Below, piece after piece: positions 1 to 9,125 of a stretch of 64,000 nucleotides of DNA. A program made the translations under genes and the position numbers. The DNA comes from Vibrio inusitatus. GTDB lineage: Bacteria > Pseudomonadota > Gammaproteobacteria > Enterobacterales > Vibrionaceae. The notes under the pieces were generated by a model. It saw only the letters and a list, made by a program, of their open reading frames with translations. It was not told where the DNA came from and did no database searches. The stretch is from the NCBI GenBank assembly GCA_024346935.1, contig AP024878.1, forward strand, positions 1,240,001-1,304,000, given 5' to 3'. How positions within the stretch are numbered: position 1 is the stretch's first letter; each line of letters starts with the position of its first letter.

Positions 1-32
1 GTTATTTGGAAGATTATTGTCCAGAAACTAAA

Positions 33-58
33 AAGCCAAGGCATTCTAGCCTTGGCTT
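33..58 (-). terminator. Intrinsic terminator
   Basis: A perfect 10-bp stem (AAGCCAAGGC / GCCTTGGCTT) with a 6-nt loop. Read on the minus strand it is followed by TTTTTAG, so it fits as terminator of the minus-strand gene ending at 79. It may also serve a plus-strand gene ending before the window. Confidence 0.8.
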
Positions 59-78
59 AATCAATATTAGATGAGCAT

Positions 79-345
79 TTACGCCTCTAACACATCAAAC
101 TCTACTGAGCTTTCCATGTTATCTAAGAACTCTTCAATTACTACGCGGTTGTTGGCGTTGATGGTAATGCCCCATTGGCTTTCTTTGGCAGTATCGTTAA
201 TGAAGATGATTTGGTCTTTGTTTGATTCCCAAAACTTTACACATGAAGTATCGAAGTAGGCATACAGCTTTTGAGACAGTGTGCGCTTTAGGTCTGAACA
301 AAGCTGAGAGTTATAGTCGCTTGGCAATAAGGTTACTGAAAACAT
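79..345 (-). CDS. Small conserved-type hypothetical protein (88 aa)
   Basis: I do not recognise this family. The start at 345 (MFSVTLLPSDYN...) is preferred to the upstream in-frame ATG at 399 because an AGAGAGA purine tract sits just before 345 and no comparable site precedes 399. The product is acidic and soluble, without signal peptide or membrane segment; a central stretch (VKFWESNKDQIIFIND) reads like a compact alpha/beta domain. It stands alone, followed by a strong terminator at 33-58. Function unknown. Confidence 0.6.
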   Translation of the reverse strand: MFSVTLLPSDYNSQLCSDLKRTLSQKLYAYFDTSCVKFWESNKDQIIFINDTAKESQWGITINANNRVVIEEFLDNMESSVEFDVLEA

Positions 346-475
346 AATTAATCTCTCTCTATAAATCTGAAAGCATGAACGAGCGAGTTCGCAAGTCATG
401 TTAATTTGATTGTTATAATATCGAAGAGTTCAAATGTTTGCTTACCATTACCCGCCAACTTGGAACAAAAATGGC

Positions 476-1066
476 TCAATCTAAGCTTGCAAAATAATCA
501 CTGGCTTCTGCGAGTTTGATGACCTTACCTAATACTCGTTTACCATCTGTTCGAGTTCGACGATATTGAATATAGCGACTGTGTTCTGGGCCAAAGCTAA
601 TGTGTATGGGTCTATCATTTCCGTAATAGTAAAGTCGGTCGAATGGGAGGTGCTCGGTGATGAACTTGGCGACCAAGTGCATCTTATGTTCAAAGCCTTT
701 CACCCATAGATCACAAGCAGCGCCGTCTCTGATGCAGATTCGATTTCCAGCTAAGTTCAACTCACTCGCAGCGTGTTGATCTTCTCTCGGTCCCGTATCT
801 CTTGGGTTGACCCTTTGCACATAGCGATTGAGTTCACTGCTATTAAATCCATAGCTGATAATCACTTCGTTAAATTGCTCTTCGAGGGGCTTTAAGATGT
901 GAAAAACTAAATCATCCAATTGCGACTTTGAATCGGCACTTGGCGTGTTGCTACCGCAGTAATCAGGATGTATTTGTTTATGCCAGTTGATGAGCTTTTC
1001 AATTAGCTGGGAGTTTCGAGTCATAGATCTACATTGTCGTGATTTGTATACAGTGAGATTAGCCAT
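476..1066 (-). CDS. Hedgehog/DD-peptidase (M15-like) fold protein, degenerate metal site
   Basis: A 196-aa soluble protein with two stretches resembling the peptidase M15A/M15_3 (D-Ala-D-Ala carboxypeptidase-like) core. RDGAACDLWV matches the end of the HxxGxAxD zinc motif, but the histidine position is isoleucine (IRDGAACD). RPIHISFGPE resembles the second H-containing motif. An extra DQHAASELN segment lies about 17 residues upstream of the first motif. No signal peptide is seen, which is unusual for a cell-wall enzyme. The fold assignment is inference from motifs; the protein may be catalytically inactive or use another metal arrangement. The start at 1066 lacks a good ribosome binding site and an internal ATG at 1024 is possible. 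Confidence 0.55.
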   Translation of the reverse strand: MANLTVYKSRQCRSMTRNSQLIEKLINWHKQIHPDYCGSNTPSADSKSQLDDLVFHILKPLEEQFNEVIISYGFNSSELNRYVQRVNPRDTGPREDQHAASELNLAGNRICIRDGAACDLWVKGFEHKMHLVAKFITEHLPFDRLYYYGNDRPIHISFGPEHSRYIQYRRTRTDGKRVLGKVIKLAEASDYFASLD

Positions 1067-1092
1067 TAAAGCGACGAAGAGTGTCTTTTATT

Positions 1093-1120
1093 CCAAAAAA
1101 TGCCCAGAGATCTGGGCATT
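1093..1120 (-). terminator. Intrinsic terminator of pepT
   Basis: 10-bp stem AATGCCCAGA / TCTGGGCATT with a 2-nt spacer (the A-T closing pairs probably open to make the loop). On the minus strand it is followed by TTTTTTGG. It lies 25 bp beyond the pepT stop. Confidence 0.85.
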
Positions 1121-1144
1121 ATTTCGTAAGTTTGTAAGGGTAGG

Positions 1145-2374
1145 CTACTTGGCGTTTTGGGCTGCGTTTTCAGCTATCTTCACAATCACATTAACGGCTT
1201 GTTTCATACCATCGATGCTGACGAACTCATGAATGCCATGGAAGTTATAGCCGCCGGTAAAGATGTTTGGGCATGGCAGACCCATGAAGGATAAACGAGC
1301 ACCGTCTGTACCACCGCGTATTGGCTTGATGTTAGGTTCAACATCACAATCTATCATTGCTTGCTTGGCAAGTTCGATAATGTGTGGGTGCGGCTCTACC
1401 ATCTCGCGCATGTTGTAGTAGCTATCGGTGATTTGTAGTTCAACATGCCCGTTAGAAAGCTGGCTATTAAGCGCTTCAGCTTGTGCTTGCATGAAGGCTT
1501 TGCGGCTTTGCAGTCCGTTTCGGTCAAAATCACGAATGATATAAGACAGTTCAGCCTTCGCCACAGCGCCAGTCATTGAATTTAGATGATAGAAGCCTTC
1601 ATAACCTTCGGTACACTCTGGCGTTTCTTCACTGGGCATCATCATCTGAAATTGCGCAGCAATGTTGATGGCATTTACCATTTTATTTTTTGCTGTGCCA
1701 GGGTGCACGTTTACGCCGTGAACAGTCACTTTTGCCGAGGCTGCGTTAAAGTTTTCATATTCAAGTTCACCAACAGGCCCGCCGTCTATGGTGTAGGCCC
1801 AATCGGCGCCGAATCTCTCTATATTAAATAAGTTAGCACCACGACCAATCTCTTCATCTGGAGTGAAACCAATGCAAATATCACCATGTTTAATGTACGG
1901 GTTCGCCTTAAGGTAAGCGACCGCTGTGATAATTTCAGCGATGCCAGCTTTGTTATCTGCGCCAAGTAGGGTAGTGCCGTCAGTAGTGATAAGGCTTTGA
2001 CCATGCAATTTATCGAGATCTGGATATTGCGCAGGAATGAGCACCTCTCCTGAATCGCCAAGGACAATTTCTCCACCTTGATAATTATTGATGAGCTGCG
2101 GTTTTACCTCTTTACCTGAAGCGTCCGGCGCGGTGTCCATGTGAGCAACAAAACCAATGGCAGGAACATCAAAGTCGACATTTGAAGGAAGGAGAGCTGA
2201 AATGTAGCCATTTTCATCGAGAATGACATCATCAAGACCAAGCTCTAGCAGTTCAATTTTGATCTGTTTTGCTAGAACACGCTGTCCTTCTGTGCTTGGG
2301 CACTGCTTGTTTGCACCGTTAGATTGAGTATCAAAGCTTACATAGCGCAAGAAGCGCTCGACTAAGTTGTCCAT
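1145..2374 (-). CDS. pepT: Peptidase T (tripeptide aminopeptidase)
   Basis: A 409-aa M20 family zinc aminopeptidase that removes the N-terminal residue of tripeptides in the cytoplasm. All metal and catalytic motifs are in the expected order: VAHMDTAP (H78, D80), LLGADNKAG (D140), [10 protein letters not shown] (E174/E175), a TIDGGP segment near 197, and a C-terminal [11 protein letters not shown] histidine motif. Length is as in E. coli PepT (about 408). The start ATG at 2374 begins [18 protein letters not shown], the usual N-terminus. It is a single-gene unit closed by a terminator. I did not find a convincing FNR box, although pepT is anaerobically induced in enterics. Confidence 0.97.
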   Translation of the reverse strand: MDNLVERFLRYVSFDTQSNGANKQCPSTEGQRVLAKQIKIELLELGLDDVILDENGYISALLPSNVDFDVPAIGFVAHMDTAPDASGKEVKPQLINNYQGGEIVLGDSGEVLIPAQYPDLDKLHGQSLITTDGTTLLGADNKAGIAEIITAVAYLKANPYIKHGDICIGFTPDEEIGRGANLFNIERFGADWAYTIDGGPVGELEYENFNAASAKVTVHGVNVHPGTAKNKMVNAINIAAQFQMMMPSEETPECTEGYEGFYHLNSMTGAVAKAELSYIIRDFDRNGLQSRKAFMQAQAEALNSQLSNGHVELQITDSYYNMREMVEPHPHIIELAKQAMIDCDVEPNIKPIRGGTDGARLSFMGLPCPNIFTGGYNFHGIHEFVSIDGMKQAVNVIVKIAENAAQNAK

Positions 2375-2715
2375 TGTTCTAGTACCTTATTCGTTCTTTA
2401 GCCCAACAGTATCGATCTACTGGCAGTAAATTGAGTTGCGATATATCAGTTTTCAGTAAGTTTTGAGTAATTAACAACTAAGGCATTGATGGTGTAAATC
2501 TAGTATTGGCTTATTTGAGAGAACATTGCGGAATAAAGCGGCTCTTCAAACCTTCCATGTAAGCTTCGTATTATCATGATTCGATAGTGTGATCTAACGC
2601 ATTTCTTTGAGCACTTCATATTATCCTTTAGTCTAAATTGTAAACAATTTTATTGTATATGCTATCAATTGAGCTTAAATTTTAACCATAAATTGATTAT
2701 TGTCGACAATGTGAA
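2375..2715. other. Divergent intergenic region pepT / GntR regulator
   Basis: 341 bp without a coding sequence, AT-rich, between the divergent pepT and the propionate regulator. It must hold both promoters. The only well-formed element is the palindrome at 2699-2710, listed separately. A second AT-rich dyad, TTGTAAACAA near 2638-2647, may be part of a promoter or operator. No conserved RNA element was recognised. Confidence 0.6.
2699..2710. promoter_or_regulatory. Probable GntR (PrpQ-type) operator
   Basis: Perfect 12-bp palindrome ATTGTCGACAAT, ending 5 bp before the GTG start of the GntR gene. FadR-subfamily GntR proteins bind short GC-centred palindromes of this sort. Its position suggests autoregulation and control of the prp operon. 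Assignment is inference from position and symmetry. Confidence 0.65.
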
Positions 2716-3387
2716 GTGGAAATGAATATTCCCCAGTTAGTTAAAGATTCTACAAAATCAGAAAATCTTACCGAGTTTCTTATTGAAGCCGTGGTCAGTG
2801 GTGATCTGGCTGAGGGCAGCAAGATCTCAGAGCCTGAGCTGGCAAAACGTTTTGAGGTGAGCCGCGGACCATTGCGTGAAGCCTTAATGCGTTTAGAAGG
2901 GGTAGGGTTGATAGAACGTATCCCACACGTAGGCGCACGAGTGATTAGCGTATCTAAGCAGCATTTAATTGAGCTGTATAACGTAAGAGAGTCGTTGGAA
3001 GGGATGGCTGCAAGACTTGCCGCCAAATACATTACTGAAGAAGAACTGGCTCGATTGAGCTTGTTGCTAGAGGCACATGCAGAGCACTTAAGTAATCGAG
3101 ACGGTCAATCATATGCGTTGCAACAAGGCGATTTCGACTTTCATCATCAAATTATTCATGCAAGCCGCAACGCCTACTTGGTTAAGTTGTTGTGTGGTGA
3201 GCTTTACCACCTAATTCGAATGTACCGATACCAGTCGCCAAGACGACATAATGACCCTCATAAAGCACTGCTAGAGCACCAATTTATCTTAGAAGCGATT
3301 CGAAATCGTGATGAAGAGCTTGCCGAGATCTTAATGCGTCGGCATATCTCGGGCAGTCGTCGTTTACTTGAATCTGAAATTGATTGA
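2716..3387 (+). CDS. GntR/FadR-family regulator of the prp operon
   Basis: A 223-aa transcription factor. Residues about 15-80 form the winged helix-turn-helix (ISEPELAKRFEVSRGPLREALMRLEGVGLIER). The rest is an all-helical FCD ligand-binding domain with its acidic and histidine residues (LYNVRESLEGMAARL, FDFHHQII, LEHQFILEAI, RRHISGSR). The gene lies 18 bp upstream of prpB on the same strand, the position of the GntR regulator of methylcitrate operons in Vibrio and Shewanella; the expected effector is 2-methylcitrate or 2-methylisocitrate. The start may be GTG 2716 or ATG 2722, only two codons apart. It replaces the sigma54-type PrpR of enterics. Confidence 0.9.
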   Translation: MEMNIPQLVKDSTKSENLTEFLIEAVVSGDLAEGSKISEPELAKRFEVSRGPLREALMRLEGVGLIERIPHVGARVISVSKQHLIELYNVRESLEGMAARLAAKYITEEELARLSLLLEAHAEHLSNRDGQSYALQQGDFDFHHQIIHASRNAYLVKLLCGELYHLIRMYRYQSPRRHNDPHKALLEHQFILEAIRNRDEELAEILMRRHISGSRRLLESEID

Positions 3388-3405
3388 GCCTAAGAGGACA
3401 ACACC

Positions 3406-4293
3406 ATGAGCCAAGGAAAGAAATTTAGACAAGCCGTAGCCGATAATGAGCCGCTGCAAATCGTAGGCACTATCAACGCATACTGCGCTCTGATGGCAAA
3501 ACAAGTAGGGCATCAGGCTATCTATTTGTCTGGTGGCGGAATTGCAAACGCCTCTTACGGTTTACCAGATTTAGGCATCACCGATTTAAATGATGTCTTG
3601 GTGGATGTAGAGCGCGTTACTAATGCTTGTGATTTGCCGTTACTGGTAGATATCGATACAGGGTTCGGCGGCGCATTTAATATATCACGTTGCATTAAAG
3701 CGATGGAAAAAGCGGGTGCGGCGGCGGTGCACATTGAAGATCAGGTGGCGCAAAAGCGTTGTGGCCATCGTCCTAATAAAGAAATAGTCACGCAGTTGGA
3801 GATGGTGGACCGAATCAAGGCGTGTGTAGATGCGCGCGTTGACCCTGATTTTGTGATTATGGCGCGAACAGATGCTCTGGCAGTAGAAGGCATGGATAAA
3901 GCCATTGAGCGAGCGATTGCTTGTGTTGAAGCTGGAGCAGACATGATCTTCCCCGAAGCAATGAATCAGCTGAGTCAATATCGAGATTTTTCGCAGGCAT
4001 TACAATCGGCGACAGGAAAAACCGTGCCTATCTTGGCCAATATTACCGAGTTTGGTCAAACGCCTTTGTACCATTGTGATGAGCTTGCCGAGGTCGGAGT
4101 GGATATGGTGCTTTATCCACTCTCTGCTTTTCGATCGATGAATAAGGCGGCAGAAATGACTTATCTGCATTTATTAGAGCAAAGAAATCAAGAAGCGTTG
4201 CTTGGCGATATGCAAACCCGAGCAGAATTGTACGACTACTTAAATTATCACGATTTTGAAGACAAGTTGGACAAGCTATTTCGTCAATCGTGA
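3406..4293 (+). CDS. prpB: 2-methylisocitrate lyase
   Basis: 295-aa enzyme of the isocitrate lyase/PEP mutase family that cleaves 2-methylisocitrate to pyruvate and succinate, the last step of the methylcitrate cycle. The catalytic loop [10 protein letters not shown] is present with Cys119. The magnesium-binding segment VDIDTGFGG (about 81-89) and VHIEDQ (about 108-113) are intact. The length matches E. coli PrpB (296). An AGAGGA ribosome site precedes the ATG. It is the first structural gene after the regulator and is followed after 77 bp by prpC. Confidence 0.96.
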   Translation: MSQGKKFRQAVADNEPLQIVGTINAYCALMAKQVGHQAIYLSGGGIANASYGLPDLGITDLNDVLVDVERVTNACDLPLLVDIDTGFGGAFNISRCIKAMEKAGAAAVHIEDQVAQKRCGHRPNKEIVTQLEMVDRIKACVDARVDPDFVIMARTDALAVEGMDKAIERAIACVEAGADMIFPEAMNQLSQYRDFSQALQSATGKTVPILANITEFGQTPLYHCDELAEVGVDMVLYPLSAFRSMNKAAEMTYLHLLEQRNQEALLGDMQTRAELYDYLNYHDFEDKLDKLFRQS

Positions 4294-4370
4294 TACCCGA
4301 TGAATGAAGAGCCTGAAGCGCGTTTACATGGGGCTGTAGTAACTGCGTAGACAGGATACAAGGAGTGATT

Positions 4371-5510
4371 ATGTCATCAGCAACTGCCGCACCAATTGGA
4401 GGTGCAGGGTTACGAGGCCAATCTGCCGGTGTTACCTCGTTATGTACCGTGGGTAAATCAGGTACCGGTCTCACTTACCGAGGTTATGATATTTCAGACT
4501 TAGCTAAACATGCTGAATTTGAAGAGGTAGCGCATTTATTGTTGCGCGGGCATCTGCCCAATCAAACAGAGCTTGATCAGTACAAAACAGCACTGGTAGC
4601 ACAACGTGGTTTACCAGACGCTCTAAAGAAAGCCCTTGAGCTGATTCCTGCTAGCGCGCATCCAATGGATGTGATGCGGACAGGTTGTTCTGTACTTGGT
4701 AATCTTGAACAAGAACAAGATTTCTCCGAGCAGCAGCAAGCTACAGAAAGAATGTTAGCGCTGTTTCCCGCCATTATTTGCTACTGGTACCGCTTTAGTC
4801 ATGATGGCGTGCGAGTGGACACAAAAGACCAATCTGAACCTTGCATTGGTGGTTACTTCCTAAAGTTGTTGACCGACAAATCGCCCTCTGAACTTCACAA
4901 GCAAGTGATGCACTGCTCATTAATTTTATATGCTGAGCACGAGTTTAATGCCTCAACCTTTGCCGCCCGTGTGTGTGCATCAACCTTATCCGATATTCAT
5001 TCTTGTATTACCGCCGCTATTGGTACTTTGCGTGGTCCACTGCATGGCGGTGCAAATGAAGCTGCAATGGCCATGATTCAAGATTGGCAGAGCCCCGATG
5101 AAGCAGAGCAGAAGATCCTACAAATGCTAGAGGCGAAAGATAAGATCATGGGCTTTGGGCATGCCGTTTATCGCGAATCAGATCCGAGAAATGCGCTGAT
5201 TAAGCACTGGTCAAAAGTGTTATCTGAATCGGTCAATGATATTAGCCTTTACGCCGTATCAGAGCGGGTTGAGTCTGTAATGAAAAGAGAAAAAGGTCTG
5301 TTTTGTAACGCGGATTTTTTCCATGCTTCGGCCTATCACTTTTTGGATATTCCCACCAAATTGTTTACCCCTATTTTTGTGATGAGCCGTTTGACGGGCT
5401 GGGCTGCACACGTTTACGAGCAACGTGAAAATAATCGAATCATTCGACCTAGTGCTGATTACACAGGTCCTGAACATCAAGACTGGTTGCCAATTGAGAA
5501 GCGAACCTAA
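4371..5510 (+). CDS. prpC: 2-methylcitrate synthase
   Basis: 379-aa member of the citrate synthase superfamily that condenses propionyl-CoA with oxaloacetate. The catalytic triad is visible: His225 in GPLHGGANEA, His264 in MGFGHAVYR, and Asp315 in CNADFFHASAYH. It is shorter than type I citrate synthases, as expected for PrpC. The ATG at 4371 is chosen over the in-frame GTG at 4365 because AAGGAG at 4359-4364 is correctly spaced only for the ATG. prpD starts 12 bp downstream, so the two are cotranscribed. Confidence 0.95.
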   Translation: MSSATAAPIGGAGLRGQSAGVTSLCTVGKSGTGLTYRGYDISDLAKHAEFEEVAHLLLRGHLPNQTELDQYKTALVAQRGLPDALKKALELIPASAHPMDVMRTGCSVLGNLEQEQDFSEQQQATERMLALFPAIICYWYRFSHDGVRVDTKDQSEPCIGGYFLKLLTDKSPSELHKQVMHCSLILYAEHEFNASTFAARVCASTLSDIHSCITAAIGTLRGPLHGGANEAAMAMIQDWQSPDEAEQKILQMLEAKDKIMGFGHAVYRESDPRNALIKHWSKVLSESVNDISLYAVSERVESVMKREKGLFCNADFFHASAYHFLDIPTKLFTPIFVMSRLTGWAAHVYEQRENNRIIRPSADYTGPEHQDWLPIEKRT

Positions 5511-5522
5511 AAGGAATTTAAC

Positions 5523-6974
5523 ATGAGTCACAATGTAGATATTAATGAACGCCAAGCACCCGATGAATTATTGGTGACCATCGCCGATTATGTAATGAAT
5601 ACCGACATCGAATCTAGTGAAGCCTATGACACCGCGCGAAACTGTCTAATGGATACGATTGGATGTGGGTTGCTGGCATTGCGCTTCCCGGAATGTACAA
5701 AGCACTTAGGCGCATTAGTTCCAGGGACACAGGTGACTAATGGCGCCCGTGTGCCGGGCACATCGCACGTGCTAGACCCTATCACTGCGGCGTTTAACAT
5801 TGGTTGTATTGTGCGCTGGCTTGATTTCAACGACACATGGCTAGCGGCAGAATGGGGGCACCCATCGGATAACCTTGGTGCAATATTGGCGGTTGCGGAT
5901 TATCTAAGCCAAGTGGCGGTGTCAGAAGGCAAAGCACCTTTGACTATGCGTGATGTGTTAACTGCCATGATCAAAGCCCATGAAATTCAGGGGGTGCTAG
6001 CGTTAGAAAACAGCTTTAACCGTGTAGGACTTGACCACGTACTCCTAGTGCGCGTTGCCTCGACGGCGGTAGTGACCAAAATGCTTGGTGGTAATCGAGA
6101 TCAGGTCATTGATGCGCTTTCCCATGCTTGGGCCGATGGCGGTGCGTTGCGCACCTATCGTCATGCACCGAATGCGGGCTCTCGTAAATCTTGGGCAGCA
6201 GGGGATGCGACGTCAAGAGCCGTGCGCCTTGCGATGATCACGATGAAAGGAGAAATGGGGATCCCAACAGTTCTATCGGCCCCGGGCTGGGGGTATTTTG
6301 ATGTGTTGTTTAAAGGCGAACACTTTAAGGTGAATCAGCCCTTTGACAGCTACGTGATGGAAAATGTCTTATTTAAGATCTCCTTTCCAGCCGAGTTTCA
6401 TTCTCAAACTGCAGTAGAGGCTGCCGTAACCTTGCATAGCGAAGTGAGAGATCGCCTAGAGGAGATAGAGCGTATTGAGGTGACAACACACGAGTCCGCT
6501 ATTCGAATTATTTCTAAGGTGGGTGATCTCGCTAATCCAGCAGACCGAGATCATTGCTTGCAATACATGATTGCCGTTCCATTGATTCACGGCGACTTAA
6601 TCGCGGAGCACTATGAAGATAGTTTTCATAAAGGGGACAAACGCATTGACGAGCTCCGCTCGAAAATGAGCATTGTCGAGGATTCTCGATATACCGAAGA
6701 GTACCTTGACCCAGATAAGCGCTCTATTGCCAATGCGATTCAGGTGTTCTTTAAAGATGGCAGTTCAACACAGAAAGTTGAGGTTGAATATCCGATTGGC
6801 CATCGTCGTCGTAGAGAAGAGGGCATTCCAGTTCTTGAGCAAAAGTTTTTGAGCAATCTACGTACTCGTTATCCGGAAGCAAGTTGCCAGAAAGTGTTTA
6901 AGTTATGTAAGGATGCGAAGCGCCTAGAGCAAACCCCAGTTCAAGAGTTTATGAACCTGTTGGTCATTAACTAA
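5523..6974 (+). CDS. prpD: 2-methylcitrate dehydratase
   Basis: 483-aa MmgE/PrpD family protein that dehydrates 2-methylcitrate to 2-methyl-cis-aconitate without an iron-sulfur cluster. Family segments include the N-terminal [54 protein letters not shown] and [16 protein letters not shown]. The length equals that of E. coli PrpD (483). It sits between prpC and prpE with short gaps (12 and 13 bp). Many Vibrio and Shewanella prp operons carry acnD and prpF at this place; neither is present here, so PrpD should do this step. Confidence 0.95.
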   Translation: MSHNVDINERQAPDELLVTIADYVMNTDIESSEAYDTARNCLMDTIGCGLLALRFPECTKHLGALVPGTQVTNGARVPGTSHVLDPITAAFNIGCIVRWLDFNDTWLAAEWGHPSDNLGAILAVADYLSQVAVSEGKAPLTMRDVLTAMIKAHEIQGVLALENSFNRVGLDHVLLVRVASTAVVTKMLGGNRDQVIDALSHAWADGGALRTYRHAPNAGSRKSWAAGDATSRAVRLAMITMKGEMGIPTVLSAPGWGYFDVLFKGEHFKVNQPFDSYVMENVLFKISFPAEFHSQTAVEAAVTLHSEVRDRLEEIERIEVTTHESAIRIISKVGDLANPADRDHCLQYMIAVPLIHGDLIAEHYEDSFHKGDKRIDELRSKMSIVEDSRYTEEYLDPDKRSIANAIQVFFKDGSSTQKVEVEYPIGHRRRREEGIPVLEQKFLSNLRTRYPEASCQKVFKLCKDAKRLEQTPVQEFMNLLVIN

Positions 6975-6987
6975 ATGGAGGCAGGTT

Positions 6988-8865
6988 ATGTCGAACTATC
7001 AGAATGAATACAACAAGGCTGCAAACAATCCCCAGCAGTTTTGGAAAGAACAGGCTCAGCAGATAGATTGGTTTACCTTTCCGACTCAAATCTTGTCTGA
7101 TGATGAAAATGGCATTGAGCGTTGGTTTGCTGATGGCGAACTCAATACCTGCTGGCTGGCTTTGGATTATCACGTAGCCAATGGCCGAGCAGATAATACC
7201 GCATTAATTTATGACTCGCCGGTGACGGGCACTAAAAAGCGTTACACCTATGTAGAGCTGCGTGATGAGGTTGCAAAAGTGGCAGGAATGCTCAGCAATC
7301 TAGGGGTAGAAAAAGGGGATAGAGTTGTTCTTTATATGCCAATGATCCCAGAGGCGGCGATGGCCATGCTTGCTTGTGCCAGATTGGGGGCTATTCATTC
7401 TGTGGTGTTTGGCGGGTTTGCGCCAAACGAGCTGGCTGTGCGTATTGAGGATGCTGAGCCTAAGGTCGTTTTGACCGCTTCGTGTGGCATAGAAGTGAAT
7501 AAGGTGTTGGCGTATAAACCTTTGGTGGATAAGGCGATCATGGACAGTCGTTGGAAACCTTCTAATGTAGTGGTATTTCAGCGTTCGCAAGGCTTAGCTA
7601 ATCTAGGGCATGAACGAGATCTGGACTGGAAAACCGTAGTGACTGCCGCTAAGCCACATGAGTGTGTTCCTGTTAAAGCAACAGATCCGCTATACATCTT
7701 ATATACCTCTGGCACTACAGGAAAACCTAAAGGGGTGGTGCGCGACAATGGTGGACATGCTGTTGCGATGAAGTACTCGATGAGCAGTATCTACAATATC
7801 GACCAAGACCGTGTGTTTTGGGCTGCTTCAGATGTTGGTTGGGTAGTAGGGCACTCGTATATTGTGTACGCGCCGCTAATTCATGGCTGTACTACGTTAT
7901 TATTTGAAGGAAAGCCTGTAAGAACGCCAGATCCAGGGGCATTTTGGCGAGTATGCGAGGAGTATCAGGTTCAAGCTATTTTCTCTGCACCAACGGCGTT
8001 TAGAGCGATCAAGAAAGAAGACCCGCAAGGTATCGAACTGGCAAAATATGACCTAAGTAAGCTTGAGACTATTTTTATGGCCGGTGAACGATTAGATCCT
8101 CCGACATTAGAATGGGTCTCTGAAATGACCAATAAACCGGTTATCGATCATTGGTGGCAAACTGAGACGGGTTGGGCGATCGCTGCCAATATGATCGGCA
8201 TTGAAATGATGACGGTAAAACCAGGCTCGGCTACGGTTCCTGTGCCGGGATATCAGGTGGAAATTTTGGATGAGTCTGGTGAGCAAGCTAAGGCTAATCA
8301 ACAAGGTTATGTGACGTTGAAACGTCCTTTGCCTCCTGGTTGCTTACCTACCGTGTGGCGCAATCATGACCGTTTTCAGTCTGGGTACCTTAGCCACTTT
8401 GAAGGGTACTACCTATCAGGCGATGGGGGCTATGTAGATGAAGAGGGGTACTTATTCATCATGGGTCGAATTGATGATGTGATTAACGTAGCAGGACACA
8501 GACTATCAACGGGAGAGATGGAAGAAGTCGTAGGAGGGCACCCTGCGATTGCTGAATGTGCGGTGGTGGGTATTCATGATGATCTCAAAGGCCAAATACC
8601 CCTAGGGCTGGTGGTGCTTAAAGATGGCGTATCGGTAGAAGATGCGGCCCTTGCGTCTGAGCTAGTTGGAAAGGTCAGAGCTGAAATCGGCGCCGTGGCT
8701 TGCTTTGATCAGGCTTTGGTGGTGGATAGGCTTCCTAAAACGCGCTCGGGTAAAATACTGCGTCGCGTGATTCGTCAAATAGCCGATGGCGAGCAGTATG
8801 TGGTGCCATCTACGATTGATGACCCAAGTAGTCTTACTGAGATTGAGAGGGTGTTGGAGAGATAG
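6988..8865 (+). CDS. prpE: Propionyl-CoA synthetase (propionate-CoA ligase)
   Basis: 625-aa AMP-forming acyl-CoA synthetase that activates propionate to propionyl-CoA and feeds PrpC. It shows the adenylation P-loop YTSGTTGKPKG (about 240-250), the WWQTETGW motif (A5), the PLPPGCLPTVWRN segment typical of PrpE, and the C-terminal catalytic lysine in TRSGKILRR (Lys589), the residue regulated by acylation in acetyl- and propionyl-CoA synthetases. A GGAGG site precedes the ATG. It is the last gene of the operon, and the hairpin cluster at 8901-9102 follows. Confidence 0.95.
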   Translation: MSNYQNEYNKAANNPQQFWKEQAQQIDWFTFPTQILSDDENGIERWFADGELNTCWLALDYHVANGRADNTALIYDSPVTGTKKRYTYVELRDEVAKVAGMLSNLGVEKGDRVVLYMPMIPEAAMAMLACARLGAIHSVVFGGFAPNELAVRIEDAEPKVVLTASCGIEVNKVLAYKPLVDKAIMDSRWKPSNVVVFQRSQGLANLGHERDLDWKTVVTAAKPHECVPVKATDPLYILYTSGTTGKPKGVVRDNGGHAVAMKYSMSSIYNIDQDRVFWAASDVGWVVGHSYIVYAPLIHGCTTLLFEGKPVRTPDPGAFWRVCEEYQVQAIFSAPTAFRAIKKEDPQGIELAKYDLSKLETIFMAGERLDPPTLEWVSEMTNKPVIDHWWQTETGWAIAANMIGIEMMTVKPGSATVPVPGYQVEILDESGEQAKANQQGYVTLKRPLPPGCLPTVWRNHDRFQSGYLSHFEGYYLSGDGGYVDEEGYLFIMGRIDDVINVAGHRLSTGEMEEVVGGHPAIAECAVVGIHDDLKGQIPLGLVVLKDGVSVEDAALASELVGKVRAEIGAVACFDQALVVDRLPKTRSGKILRRVIRQIADGEQYVVPSTIDDPSSLTEIERVLER

Positions 8866-8900
8866 GGTACCTGGATAGCTGACAGGGTGCACTATGAGAC

Positions 8901-8928
8901 CCCGGATAAGTTCTTCGAACTTTCCGGG
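8901..8928 (+). repeat. Intergenic hairpin with bulged stem, copy 1
   Basis: Stem CCCGGA / TCCGGG, one bulged T, inner stem AAGTTC / GAACTT, 3-nt loop, followed by ATGACG. It may act as terminator for prpE, though no T-run follows. First of three structurally matching hairpins in this gap. Confidence 0.8.
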
Positions 8929-9002
8929 ATGACGTATCGGTATGAACACGGTGTGAAGTTGAAAACTACGCTTATAGCTCCACACCTCACGCATAACCGT
9001 CA

Positions 9003-9032
9003 TTCCGGAATTTGCACAGCAAATATCCGGAA
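9003..9032 (-). repeat. Intergenic hairpin with bulged stem, copy 2 (inverted)
   Basis: TTCCGGA, inner stem ATTTGC / GCAAAT with 3-nt loop ACA, one bulged A, then TCCGGAA. Read on the minus strand it has the same plan as copy 1 and ends in ATGACG. Confidence 0.8.
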
Positions 9033-9070
9033 TCTTAGGAAGTGCCCAAGCCAACAATGTGCTCACTAAG

Positions 9071-9102
9071 ATCCTAGATATTTACTGTGTAAATTCTAGG
9101 AT
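9071..9102 (+). repeat. Intergenic hairpin with bulged stem, copy 3
   Basis: ATCCTAGA, one bulged T, inner stem ATTTAC / GTAAAT with 3-nt loop TGT, then TCTAGGAT, followed by GACGG. 14 paired bases. Lies just beyond the cpdB stop and could terminate it. Confidence 0.8.
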
Positions 9103-9125
9103 GACGGGGTTTTGGCTACTTTATC

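Noticed and set aside
2697..3032. A 111-codon minus-strand frame over the GntR gene.
   Set aside because: It lies opposite a clear helix-turn-helix coding region and has the Ser/Arg-rich look of an antisense shadow.
4043..4474. A 143-codon minus-strand frame across the prpB-prpC junction.
   Set aside because: It runs opposite two solid enzyme genes and bears no recognisable domain.
8662..9069. Open frames running through the prpE end and the hairpin cluster on both strands.
   Set aside because: They overlap prpE codons and the repeats, have no start signals and resemble no protein. The region is better explained as repeats.
8901..9102. Hairpin cluster as a CRISPR array.
   Set aside because: The repeats differ in sequence, are in both orientations and are not regularly spaced; no cas genes are present.
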